Origin: JBGSLN01 sp041740675
GTDB taxonomy: Bacteria; Pseudomonadota; Gammaproteobacteria; JBGSLN01
Length of the DNA stretch: 11,724 nucleotides
Direction of reading: 5' to 3'
NCBI GenBank assembly: GCA_041740675.1
Contig: JBGSLN010000052.1
Location: forward strand, 1-11,724
Position numbers and translations under genes: made by a program. Every line of letters starts with the position of its first letter. The first letter of the stretch is position 1. This document shows positions 5,964 to 11,724 of this stretch, in pieces. The notes under the pieces were generated by a model. The model saw only the letters and a list, made by a program, of their open reading frames with translations. It ran no database searches and was not told where the DNA came from.

Positions 5964-6842
5964 ATGACCGCACAAATCATTGATGGCAAAAAAATTGCAA
6001 CTGAAATTAAAAATGAAATAGCACTCACAATAAAAAATCGTCTTAACAATAATCAACGTGCGCCTGGACTTGCCGTTATTTTAGTTGGAGCAGATCCTGC
6101 CTCACAAATTTACGTAAATAACAAGCGACAAGCATGTGAAAAAACTGGGATCAAATCATTTTCTTATGATTTACCTACATCAACGACCCAAGAAGAATTA
6201 TTATTTTTAATTGCCGATTTAAATAGAAATCCAGAAGTCGACGGCATTTTAGTGCAATTACCTTTGCCGAATCACATTGATCAAAATATTATTGTAGAAG
6301 CTATTTCTATTCATAAAGATGTCGATGGCTTTCATCCTTATTCTTTAGGTAGATTAGTTCAACGCCGCCCATTATTACGCCCCTGCACACCATTTGGTGT
6401 TATCACATTATTGAATCGTTATAACATACCCCTAGAATCAAGAAATGCTGTTGTGATTGGCGCATCAAACAATGTTGGTCGCCCGATGGCATTAGAATTG
6501 TTATTAGCTGCAGCCACGGTCACTACCTGTCATCGATTTACTATAGATTTAGAAAACCATGTAAAAAGAGCTGATATTTTAGTTGTGGCAACTGGAAAAC
6601 GTGATGTAGTAAAAAGTGAATGGATAAAACCAGGCTCAGTGGTTGTTGATATTGGCATACATCGACTTGAAGACGGCAGCATTTGTGGTGATATGGATTT
6701 TGAAACGGCCAAAGAACGTGCGGCTTGGATTACACCTGTACCTGGCGGAGTTGGACAAATGACAGTTGTGACACTGTTACAAAATACCTTATTTGCAGCC
6801 GAAAATTTCGATTCGACTCAATATATTAGACAATTAAAATAA
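5964..6842 (+). CDS. folD: Bifunctional methylenetetrahydrofolate dehydrogenase / methenyltetrahydrofolate cyclohydrolase
   Basis: FolD interconverts 5,10-methylene-, 5,10-methenyl- and 10-formyl-tetrahydrofolate using NADP in the cytoplasm, feeding purine and formyl-Met synthesis. Diagnostic stretches are ASQIYVNNKRQACE (catalytic Tyr and Lys of YxxxK), VDGILVQLPLP, DVDGFHP, the nucleotide-binding VIGASNNVGRPMALEL (GAS as in E. coli rather than GRS), VVDIGI and ITPVPGGVGQMT. The last is normally PVPGGVGPMT, so Pro is replaced by Gln through one base (CCA to CAA). Starting at ATG 5964 gives MTAQIIDGKK and places the Tyr/Lys at 50 and 54, the E. coli numbering. An in-frame ATG at 5952 would add four residues. 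Neither start has a well-spaced Shine-Dalgarno. At 292 residues the protein is full length. The gene is divergent from the tRNA operon and convergent with cysS. Confidence 0.95.
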   Translation: MTAQIIDGKKIATEIKNEIALTIKNRLNNNQRAPGLAVILVGADPASQIYVNNKRQACEKTGIKSFSYDLPTSTTQEELLFLIADLNRNPEVDGILVQLPLPNHIDQNIIVEAISIHKDVDGFHPYSLGRLVQRRPLLRPCTPFGVITLLNRYNIPLESRNAVVIGASNNVGRPMALELLLAAATVTTCHRFTIDLENHVKRADILVVATGKRDVVKSEWIKPGSVVVDIGIHRLEDGSICGDMDFETAKERAAWITPVPGGVGQMTVVTLLQNTLFAAENFDSTQYIRQLK

Positions 6843-6953
6843 ATTCTAAAAATTTATGATATTGTTTTTATCACATTTGCTCAGACCCGCTGCATTTTGA
6901 CAATCATTATTTGTGGTAAACACAGAGCTAATTCAGCTGGACGTATCGATATT

Positions 6954-8327
6954 TTAAACTTTTCGCCAAACCGTGCCTTGTGCAGTATCTTCTAGATTAA
7001 CGCCCATTGCTGTTAATTTTGCACGTACTTCATCTGCCAACGCCCAGTTTTTTTCAGCTCTTGCCTTATTTCGCTGCGTAATCAAATGTTCGATTTTTTG
7101 CACTTCTGCTGTGGAAATACTGCCTTTTAAAAAGCTATCCGGATCTTGTTGCAAAACCCCAAACACATTGGTTAATTTTCTTAATATACCGGCTAATTCA
7201 CCAGATTTCTGCACATCGTCACTTTTGTAACGATTAATTTCATGTGCTAATTCAAATAAAATTCCTAGTGCTTCTGGAGTATTAAAATCATCATCCAAAA
7301 CTTGATTAAAGCGGTTTTCGTAATCACTGCAGTTAGTTGAAGGAATAATCACAACATCACGCAAGGCATTATATAAACGTGCCAATGCCGCAGCAGCCGC
7401 CGTCACCGTTTCCTCTGAATAATTAATTGGACTACGATAGTGGCTAGAAAGCATAAAAAATCGAATCACTTCGCCAGAAAACTTTTCTAACACTTCGCGG
7501 ATGGTGAAAAAATTCCCTAAAGACTTTGACATTTTTTCATCGTTAATTTGCACTAAACCCGCATGCATCCAATAATTAGCGAATGGTTTGCCAGTCGCCG
7601 CTTCTGATTGTGCTATTTCATTTTCATGGTGTGGGAATTTTAAATCTAAACCACCCCCATGAATATCAAATGTAGGGCCAAATGCTTTAGTTGACATAGC
7701 TGAACATTCAATGTGCCAACCAGGTCGGCCTTTGCCCCAGGGCGAATCCCAAAAAGGCTCCCCTACTTTAGCCGCTTTCCATAATACAAAATCAAGTGGA
7801 TCCTCCTTGGCTTCATTCGCTTCAATACGCGCACCTACTTGCAAATCTTCAATGGTTTTATGACTCAATTTGCCGTAATCTTTAAAACTACGAACTCGAT
7901 AATACACGTCTCCATTTTCTGCTTTGTAAGCAACACCAGTTTTGATTAAGGTTTCAGTCATTGTAATAATTTCAGTAATATGTTCAGTTGCTTTAGGTTC
8001 ATGATTAGGTCTTAAAATACCCAGTCTTTCAGCATCTTCATCTTGGGCGATGATGAAACGTTCCGCCAATGTTTTATAGTCTTCACTATTTTCATTCGCT
8101 CGGTTAATAATTTTATCGTCAATGTCAGTGATGTTTCTTACATAATTAACGTTATATCCTCGGGAACGCCAATAACGCGTAATAAAGTCAAATGTCAACA
8201 TCGAACGGGCATGGCCAATATGGCAATAGTCATAAACCGTATTGCCACAAACATAAAGATTGATTTCTTGTGGTTTTATAGGAACAAACTCTTCTTTTTG
8301 TTTTGTTAAACTATTATATAATTTCAT
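6954..8327 (-). CDS. cysS: Cysteinyl-tRNA synthetase
   Basis: CysS is a class I aminoacyl-tRNA synthetase that charges tRNA-Cys with cysteine in the cytoplasm. Its 457 residues match the E. coli length (461). From the N-terminus: Cys27 (zinc ligand) in YVCGNTVYDYCHIGHARS with the HIGH signature at 36-39, then NYVRNITDIDDKIINRA. The remaining zinc ligands lie in WHIECSAMS and in FPHHENEIAQSEA. The second class I signature, EKMSKSLGNFFTIREVL, lies at about residue 265. The helical anticodon-binding region ends in AQGTVWRKV. The DDDFNTPEALGILFELA block is the typical DALR start. The ATG at 8327 has only a weak upstream ribosome-binding signal. The gene is convergent with folD (111-base spacer, no clear terminator hairpin) and divergent from lpxH. 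Confidence 0.97.
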   Translation of the reverse strand: MKLYNSLTKQKEEFVPIKPQEINLYVCGNTVYDYCHIGHARSMLTFDFITRYWRSRGYNVNYVRNITDIDDKIINRANENSEDYKTLAERFIIAQDEDAERLGILRPNHEPKATEHITEIITMTETLIKTGVAYKAENGDVYYRVRSFKDYGKLSHKTIEDLQVGARIEANEAKEDPLDFVLWKAAKVGEPFWDSPWGKGRPGWHIECSAMSTKAFGPTFDIHGGGLDLKFPHHENEIAQSEAATGKPFANYWMHAGLVQINDEKMSKSLGNFFTIREVLEKFSGEVIRFFMLSSHYRSPINYSEETVTAAAAALARLYNALRDVVIIPSTNCSDYENRFNQVLDDDFNTPEALGILFELAHEINRYKSDDVQKSGELAGILRKLTNVFGVLQQDPDSFLKGSISTAEVQKIEHLITQRNKARAEKNWALADEVRAKLTAMGVNLEDTAQGTVWRKV

Positions 8328-8357
8328 AAGGTTTTATTATTTGCTTGAATTTAACTT

Positions 8358-8365
8358 ATTATACT
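8358..8365. promoter_or_regulatory. Overlapping divergent -10 elements for cysS (minus) and lpxH (plus)
   Basis: The sequence ATTATACT carries a perfect TATAAT on the minus strand (8363-8358), suitably placed about 30 bases before the cysS ATG, and TATACT on the plus strand (8360-8365) about 80 bases before lpxH. The -35 regions on both strands are poor. The two promoters would compete for the same DNA. Confidence 0.4.
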
Positions 8366-8410
8366 GTTTAGATTAGCTAAAATAAAGTTAGGGTAACTAT
8401 TCGCACTAGA

Positions 8411-8440
8411 GAGGAACATCCAGCTAACGTTAGCATGGAT
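8411..8440 (+). promoter_or_regulatory. Stem-loop between a Shine-Dalgarno and the lpxH start
   Basis: GAGGAA at 8411-8416 is a good Shine-Dalgarno but lies about 31 bases before the lpxH ATG (8448). Between them, 8418-8440 forms an inverted repeat: ATCCA, the perfect 12-base palindrome GCTAACGTTAGC (8423-8434), one bulged A, then TGGAT. If folded, it reduces the effective distance to about 8 bases. No comparable Shine-Dalgarno lies in the linear 8441-8447; a weak GGA is at 8437-8439, inside the stem. Confidence 0.45.
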
Positions 8441-8447
8441 ACACAAA

Positions 8448-9164
8448 ATGAGCATTTATTTTATTTCAGACTTACATCTCAATGAACAATCCCAAGAAAT
8501 CACTCAAAAATTTACCGATTTCTTGTATGGGCTCCCTAAAGATACCCAGGCTCTTTATATTTTAGGCGATTTATTTGAAGTCTGGATCGGTGATGATGAA
8601 AATACTGCATTTCAACAAAAAATTGCTTGTCTCTTGAAAACAGCTAGCCAAATATTCCCTATTTACTTTATGCCAGGCAATCGTGACTTTTTATTAGGTG
8701 AAAACTATTGTAAACAAAGCGGCATGATTTACCTTGAAGATCCAACTCTCATTGAAATAGATCATGTTTCCACGCTTTTAGTTCACGGTGATAGTTTATG
8801 TACTCATGATAAATTACATCAAGGTTATCGCAGAATTGTCAGAACAAAACTTTTCAAGAAAATATTTCTTGTGCTACCATTAGCTTTTCGGAAAATAATT
8901 GCTAGCCGAATGCGACAAAATAGCCAACGACGCAATCAAAAAATTTCAATGGAGTTGATGGATATTTCTTTTGATTCTCTAAAAAAAATCATGTCGGAAT
9001 CCAATGTTAGTCAAATCATCTATGGTCATACTCACAGACCTTCTATCTTTTTCTTCACTCAAAATCAACAATTCAAAACAGTGTTTGTGTTAAGTGATTG
9101 GCATGAACAAGGCCATGCCTTACAGTTTATGGATGCTCACCATCACCAATCAATTTATTTTTAA
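8448..9164 (+). CDS. lpxH: UDP-2,3-diacylglucosamine diphosphatase (lipid A synthesis)
   Basis: LpxH hydrolyses UDP-2,3-diacylglucosamine to lipid X and UMP at the inner face of the cytoplasmic membrane, the fourth step of lipid A synthesis in gammaproteobacteria. This marks the host as an LPS-making Gram-negative. The calcineurin-like metal site is complete: D8 and H10 in ISDLHL, D41 in LGDLFEVWIGDD, N78 in PGNRDF, H113 in LLVHGDSLCT and the histidines of IIYGHTHRPS at about 195. A basic, hydrophobic helical insertion (FKKIFLVLPLAFRKIIASRM) matches the membrane- and acyl-chain-contacting cap. Its 238 residues equal the E. coli length (240). The N-terminus MSIYFISDLHL fits ATG 8448. A C-terminal His-rich tail (DAHHHQS) is probably incidental. 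The stop overlaps that of the convergent oxidoreductase gene. Confidence 0.95.
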   Translation: MSIYFISDLHLNEQSQEITQKFTDFLYGLPKDTQALYILGDLFEVWIGDDENTAFQQKIACLLKTASQIFPIYFMPGNRDFLLGENYCKQSGMIYLEDPTLIEIDHVSTLLVHGDSLCTHDKLHQGYRRIVRTKLFKKIFLVLPLAFRKIIASRMRQNSQRRNQKISMELMDISFDSLKKIMSESNVSQIIYGHTHRPSIFFFTQNQQFKTVFVLSDWHEQGHALQFMDAHHHQSIYF

Positions 9165-10153
9165 TCGACTATTATCACTACTTTGCCTTGAGCTTTCCCT
9201 GATTCAAATAAGACATGTGCATCCCGCACAGTTTCTAGAGTGAACTTGTGAGGATCAATCAATGGTCGTAGTTGCTTTTGATTAACAATTCCGCTAATTT
9301 TTTCTAATATCTTTCCATATTCTTCACGTCTCATATTATTCAATAATGGCAATAATGTGAAAATCACATGTAAACTGAGTCCTTTATTATGCATGACTGT
9401 CAAATCATGTGTTGATCGAGCTACAATTGTCACAACTGTTCCATTGATAGCAGCGGCTGCAAATGATCGATCTAAGTTAGGACCACCCACTGTATCAAAT
9501 ACGATATCAAAACCTCTGCCTTGTGTAAGTCGATTAACATAATCTTCAACCTGCTCTTCTTTCGCATTAATAATTTCATCTGCACCTAAGGATTTAGCCA
9601 AAGAAAAATCTTCCTGTTGCAGAACAGTTGTAGAAACTTTTGCACCACACCATTTTGCCAGTTGTACCGCAATGTGTCCTACACCTCCAATGCCACCATG
9701 GATTAAAATATGTTTATCTTTAGTTATTTTTGCTTTATTAAATAATGCTTCCCACGCGGTAATAGCGACTAACGGCAATGCTGCGGTCTCGGTCATAGAG
9801 AAAAAAGTAGGTTTTTTTGCGAGTAATTTTGCATCCGCAAGCATATATTCTGCTAAAGCACCTTTTGTTCCCCTAAGACCACCTGCGTAACCATAGACTT
9901 CATCGCCGACAGAAAAATTTTTCACATCTGGACTCACTGCTTCAATAATGCCTGCTACATCGCCTTGTAACACTGCAGGCATATCCGGAGCAATTGCAGT
10001 TAATGCTCCACTTCGAATTTTACAATCAATTGGGTTAACACTCGTAGCCTTTACCCGGATTAATACATGACCAGGAATAAGCTCACACTTCGGAATATTA
10101 ATCAGCTTGAATACGTTAGGATCACCAAAGGTTTGGATAACTTGCGCTTTCAT
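9161..10153 (-). CDS. Zinc-independent MDR oxidoreductase, quinone oxidoreductase-like
   Basis: This is a medium-chain dehydrogenase/reductase of the quinone oxidoreductase/zeta-crystallin branch, presumably reducing quinones or enones with NADPH in the cytoplasm. The N-terminal GroES-like domain contains VLIRVKATSVNPIDCKIRSG and VLQGDVAGIIEAV. The Rossmann part contains ILIHGGIGGVGHIAVQLAKW, the typical GGVG nucleotide loop. After it, GRGFDIVFDTVGG and the end GKAQGKVVIIV are standard for the family. There is no catalytic zinc Cys/His set, nor a structural zinc Cys cluster. I chose ATG 10153 (MKAQVIQTFG, 330 residues), which aligns with family starts and has GAGA about 8 bases upstream. An ATG at 10192 would add 13 unusual residues and would lie at or before the likely transcription start. 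The substrate is unknown. Same strand as the LysR gene, about 200 bases downstream of it. Confidence 0.85.
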   Translation of the reverse strand: MKAQVIQTFGDPNVFKLINIPKCELIPGHVLIRVKATSVNPIDCKIRSGALTAIAPDMPAVLQGDVAGIIEAVSPDVKNFSVGDEVYGYAGGLRGTKGALAEYMLADAKLLAKKPTFFSMTETAALPLVAITAWEALFNKAKITKDKHILIHGGIGGVGHIAVQLAKWCGAKVSTTVLQQEDFSLAKSLGADEIINAKEEQVEDYVNRLTQGRGFDIVFDTVGGPNLDRSFAAAAINGTVVTIVARSTHDLTVMHNKGLSLHVIFTLLPLLNNMRREEYGKILEKISGIVNQKQLRPLIDPHKFTLETVRDAHVLFESGKAQGKVVIIVD

Positions 10154-10190
10154 AATTTTATCTCTATATTTATTTTCAATGATCTTAATC

Positions 10191-10227
10191 ATAATATTTT
10201 GTTTTTACAAGTACACACAAATTTGTG
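10191..10227 (-). promoter_or_regulatory. Candidate promoter and operator palindrome of the MDR oxidoreductase gene
   Basis: On the minus strand TTGTGT (10220-10215) and TATTAT (10196-10191) are 18 bases apart, giving a start near 10184, after the alternative ATG at 10192 and before the preferred one. The perfect 12-base palindrome CACAAATTTGTG (10216-10227) covers the -35, as a repressor or activator site would. Confidence 0.4.
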
Positions 10228-10272
10228 CTATACAATAAAAGTCATCTCATACCGAGTGCTACCCATAACATG

Positions 10273-10295
10273 GTTCACTCTACAATTATGTGAAC
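10273..10295. repeat. Inverted repeat GTTCAC-N11-GTGAAC
   Basis: Six-base arms (10273-10278 and 10290-10295) lie in the 198-base spacer between the LysR gene end and the MDR oxidoreductase gene. No T-run follows on either strand, so it is not a standard terminator; it could be a regulator site. The rest of this spacer shows no gene. Confidence 0.3.
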
Positions 10296-10351
10296 TTGAA
10301 AATGACGCTGTTAGTGTGCGAACTGTATTTCCACAAGTACCTCCAAAACAC

Positions 10352-11221
10352 TCAAGCGCTTCTAACAAATGCTTGCAAAATTTCAGTTTGATATTTTTCT
10401 TTGTGCACGATGATATAAAAATCCCTGGTTAATTTTAATGAAGGTACTTTTAATTCTATTAACTCTTTTCGCTTTAATGCATCAGTTACAGTTTCTCGAG
10501 AAAGACAACTAATTCCTAGCCCTAAACGTACTGCTTGTTTAATTGCTTCCGTATGGCCTAATTCTAAAAATGGGTTAATAGTTCCGCCTATGGACTTTTC
10601 AAATCGCTCTCGTGTGCCAGAACCTGCTTCTCGCAAAATCCATTTGCAACTATGAAGGTCATCTAGTGAAATTTTTTTCTTTTTGCTCAGTGGATGAGTG
10701 GGTGCGGCAATAATGATTAACTGATCTTTTTTCCACGGCATTACTACTATTTCTTCTGCAAAACAATGTCCCTCAATCATACCAATATCAATTTCAAATT
10801 GTAGTAATTGCGAAATGATTTGTTCGGTATTAGCCACGTTTAGACTAATCTTTGTATTCGGATGTCTATCAATAAAATCTCCAATTATTTTTGGTAACAA
10901 ATAATTTCCTATTGTTGAACTAGCACCAATTTTTAAATATCCGCTTAACTCCCGAGCAGTTTTCGCTATCATTAAATTTTGTAATTCTTCAACTTGGTCT
11001 ATAATATTAACTGCTTTATTCAAGAAAACTCGACCTCGCTCATTCAAAATGAGTCGCTTACCAAGTCGATCAAATAATGCGCCATTTAATTGATTTTCCA
11101 ATGTGGCTAATGCCATACTGCAAGCAGATTGTGAAATAAATAACTTTGTAGCAGCATGACTCATATTTTCTTGCTTAGCCACAGCGATAAATATTTCTAT
11201 CTGTTTAATAGTAATCTTCAT
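10352..11221 (-). CDS. LysR family transcriptional regulator, YeiE-like
   Basis: This is a cytoplasmic LysR-type regulator of 289 residues. Residues 1-60 form the winged helix-turn-helix (MKITIKQIEIFIAVAKQE, SHAATKLFISQSACSMAL, LENQLNGALFDRLGKRL). A linker helix follows, then the two-lobed effector domain from about 90. The effector part resembles E. coli YeiE closely: ASSTIGNYLLPKIIGDF, FEIDIGMIEG, WILREAGSGTRE and HTEAIKQAVRLGLGISCLSR all have near counterparts there. YeiE has been linked to sulfite and to iron responses in enteric bacteria; whether that applies here is unknown. The ATG at 11221 follows a weak ribosome-binding signal. The gene is divergent from an FAD oxidoreductase gene with 96 bases between, the usual layout for a LysR regulator and its target, and upstream of an MDR oxidoreductase on the same strand. 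Confidence 0.9.
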   Translation of the reverse strand: MKITIKQIEIFIAVAKQENMSHAATKLFISQSACSMALATLENQLNGALFDRLGKRLILNERGRVFLNKAVNIIDQVEELQNLMIAKTARELSGYLKIGASSTIGNYLLPKIIGDFIDRHPNTKISLNVANTEQIISQLLQFEIDIGMIEGHCFAEEIVVMPWKKDQLIIIAAPTHPLSKKKKISLDDLHSCKWILREAGSGTRERFEKSIGGTINPFLELGHTEAIKQAVRLGLGISCLSRETVTDALKRKELIELKVPSLKLTRDFYIIVHKEKYQTEILQAFVRSA

Positions 11222-11240
11222 ATCAATTTATTTGATTAGT

Positions 11241-11257
11241 TATATTAAAATAATATA
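11241..11257. promoter_or_regulatory. Perfect dyad in the LysR/oxidoreductase spacer, candidate operator
   Basis: TATATTA-AAA-TAATATA is a perfect 17-base inverted repeat 20 bases upstream of the LysR ATG. It contains the T-N11-A arrangement of LysR sites. The spacer is very AT-rich, so chance is a real alternative. Confidence 0.4.
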
Positions 11258-11282
11258 TTTAACTTATAACAACTTTTATTAG

Positions 11283-11300
11283 ATAATACAAATATATTAT
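11283..11300. promoter_or_regulatory. Second dyad near the oxidoreductase promoter, candidate LysR site
   Basis: ATAATA-CAAATA-TATTAT has six-base perfect arms. It lies 18-35 bases before the oxidoreductase ATG and its right arm would overlap a possible -10 (TATTAT 11295-11300). Position suits a regulator contact next to RNA polymerase. Confidence 0.35.
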
Positions 11301-11317
11301 TTATAGAGAGAAATATC

Positions 11318-11724
11318 ATGACCATTACATCGTTTGACTGGGCTATTGTTGGCGCGGGACCTGCAGGTTTAGCTGTAGTAGGAAAACTTATTGATCATGG
11401 CATAGATCCAAAGAAAATTGCCTGGATTGATCCCGAATTCAAAGTAGGTGATCTTGGTACTAAATGGCACAATGTTTCTAGTAATACTCGCGTTGGTCTT
11501 TTCATAAAGTTTTTGAATGGATGCTCTGCATTTAATTACCAATCAGTTGCAAAAAAATTTGAAATTGAGAAACTTGATCCTCTTAGTACTTGCCCATTAT
11601 CAATTGCCGCTGCGCCATTGCAATGGATAACCAATCATCTAAAAGACAAGGTTAATTTATTTAATGGTAAAGTACAACAACTGAAGTTAGAAAATAGACT
11701 CTGGGAAATAACTTTAGCAAACAA
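11318..11724 (+). CDS. FAD/NAD(P)-dependent oxidoreductase, N-terminal part (runs off the window)
   Basis: The gene starts at ATG 11318 with AGAGAG 7 bases upstream and stays open to the window end (135 codons). The N-terminus FDWAIVGAGPAGLAVVGKL is a Rossmann FAD-binding fold with GxGxxG. It is followed by a second strand ending in an acidic residue (KIAWIDPEF), which would hold the ADP-ribose. Next comes KVGDLGTKWHNVSSNTR, resembling the region after the first FAD strand in flavin monooxygenase-like and pyridine-nucleotide oxidoreductase proteins. No redox-active CxxC or CxxxxC is visible in this part. The substrate cannot be told from the N-terminus. The divergent YeiE-like LysR gene is its likely regulator. 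Confidence 0.8.
   Translation, partial: MTITSFDWAIVGAGPAGLAVVGKLIDHGIDPKKIAWIDPEFKVGDLGTKWHNVSSNTRVGLFIKFLNGCSAFNYQSVAKKFEIEKLDPLSTCPLSIAAAPLQWITNHLKDKVNLFNGKVQQLKLENRLWEITLAN

Noticed and set aside
6843..6953. Bidirectional terminator between folD and cysS
   Set aside because: Only a 4-base AGCT repeat was found and no stem with a T-run, so I cannot support one.
6973..8309. Plus-strand ORFs opposite cysS
   Set aside because: They are shadows of an unambiguous CysS frame.
8435..8447. Alternative lpxH start at ATG 8435
   Set aside because: It is out of frame with lpxH, and the family N-terminus fits ATG 8448.
9357..10432. Plus-strand ORFs opposite the MDR and LysR genes
   Set aside because: They overlap confident minus-strand genes and their codon content looks non-coding.

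Overview
The window looks like a chromosomal segment of an AT-rich gammaproteobacterium, with a decayed prophage end on the left and ordinary housekeeping genes on the right. FolD, CysS and LpxH resemble their Escherichia coli counterparts closely. Their order and orientation, next to a tRNA-Arg(UCU), is the arrangement I recall from E. coli and, in part, from Pseudomonas. The base composition would suit Legionellales or a similar low-GC gammaproteobacterium, but that is an inference.

Left part (1-3779, minus strand): the distal tail module of a contractile-tailed (P2/Mu-like) prophage. Read along the minus strand it holds the C-terminal fragment of a baseplate J-type protein, a gpI-position tail protein, a tail-fibre-like protein with a jelly-roll-like C-terminus, a 44-residue linker ORF, and a repeat-containing tail fibre. 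The fibre is interrupted by an in-frame TGA and runs off the window. The J-type gene has lost its 5' part at about 3780, an apparent rearrangement junction.

Middle (3780-5596, plus strand): a very A-rich, translationally coupled pair of unrecognised small genes (coiled coil, then two-helix membrane protein). An excisionase-type helix-turn-helix gene follows, lacking a normal start codon. Last is a tyrosine recombinase whose catalytic set is complete but whose frame is broken by a single TAA. The recombinase ends 18 bases from the 3' end of tRNA-His, as expected for an element integrated at that tRNA. Broken integrase, broken fibre and truncated J together say the prophage is no longer functional.

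Right part (5597-11724): tRNA-Pro, tRNA-Arg and tRNA-His form one minus-strand operon with a near-consensus promoter that faces the folD promoter. folD (one-carbon metabolism), cysS (cysteinyl-tRNA synthetase) and lpxH (lipid A synthesis) follow. The cysS/lpxH divergent spacer lacks the ppiB gene found there in E. coli. It carries a stem-loop that could bring a distant Shine-Dalgarno close to the lpxH start. Next come a zinc-independent quinone-oxidoreductase-type MDR protein, a YeiE-like LysR regulator, and a divergent FAD-dependent oxidoreductase that runs off the right end. AT-rich dyads in the LysR/oxidoreductase spacer are candidate operators.

I see no new defence system or other clearly undescribed machinery. 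The points most worth checking are the lpxH leader hairpin, the two non-AUG start sites in the middle region, the tRNA/prophage hotspot context, and the unrecognised 3811-4355 gene pair.
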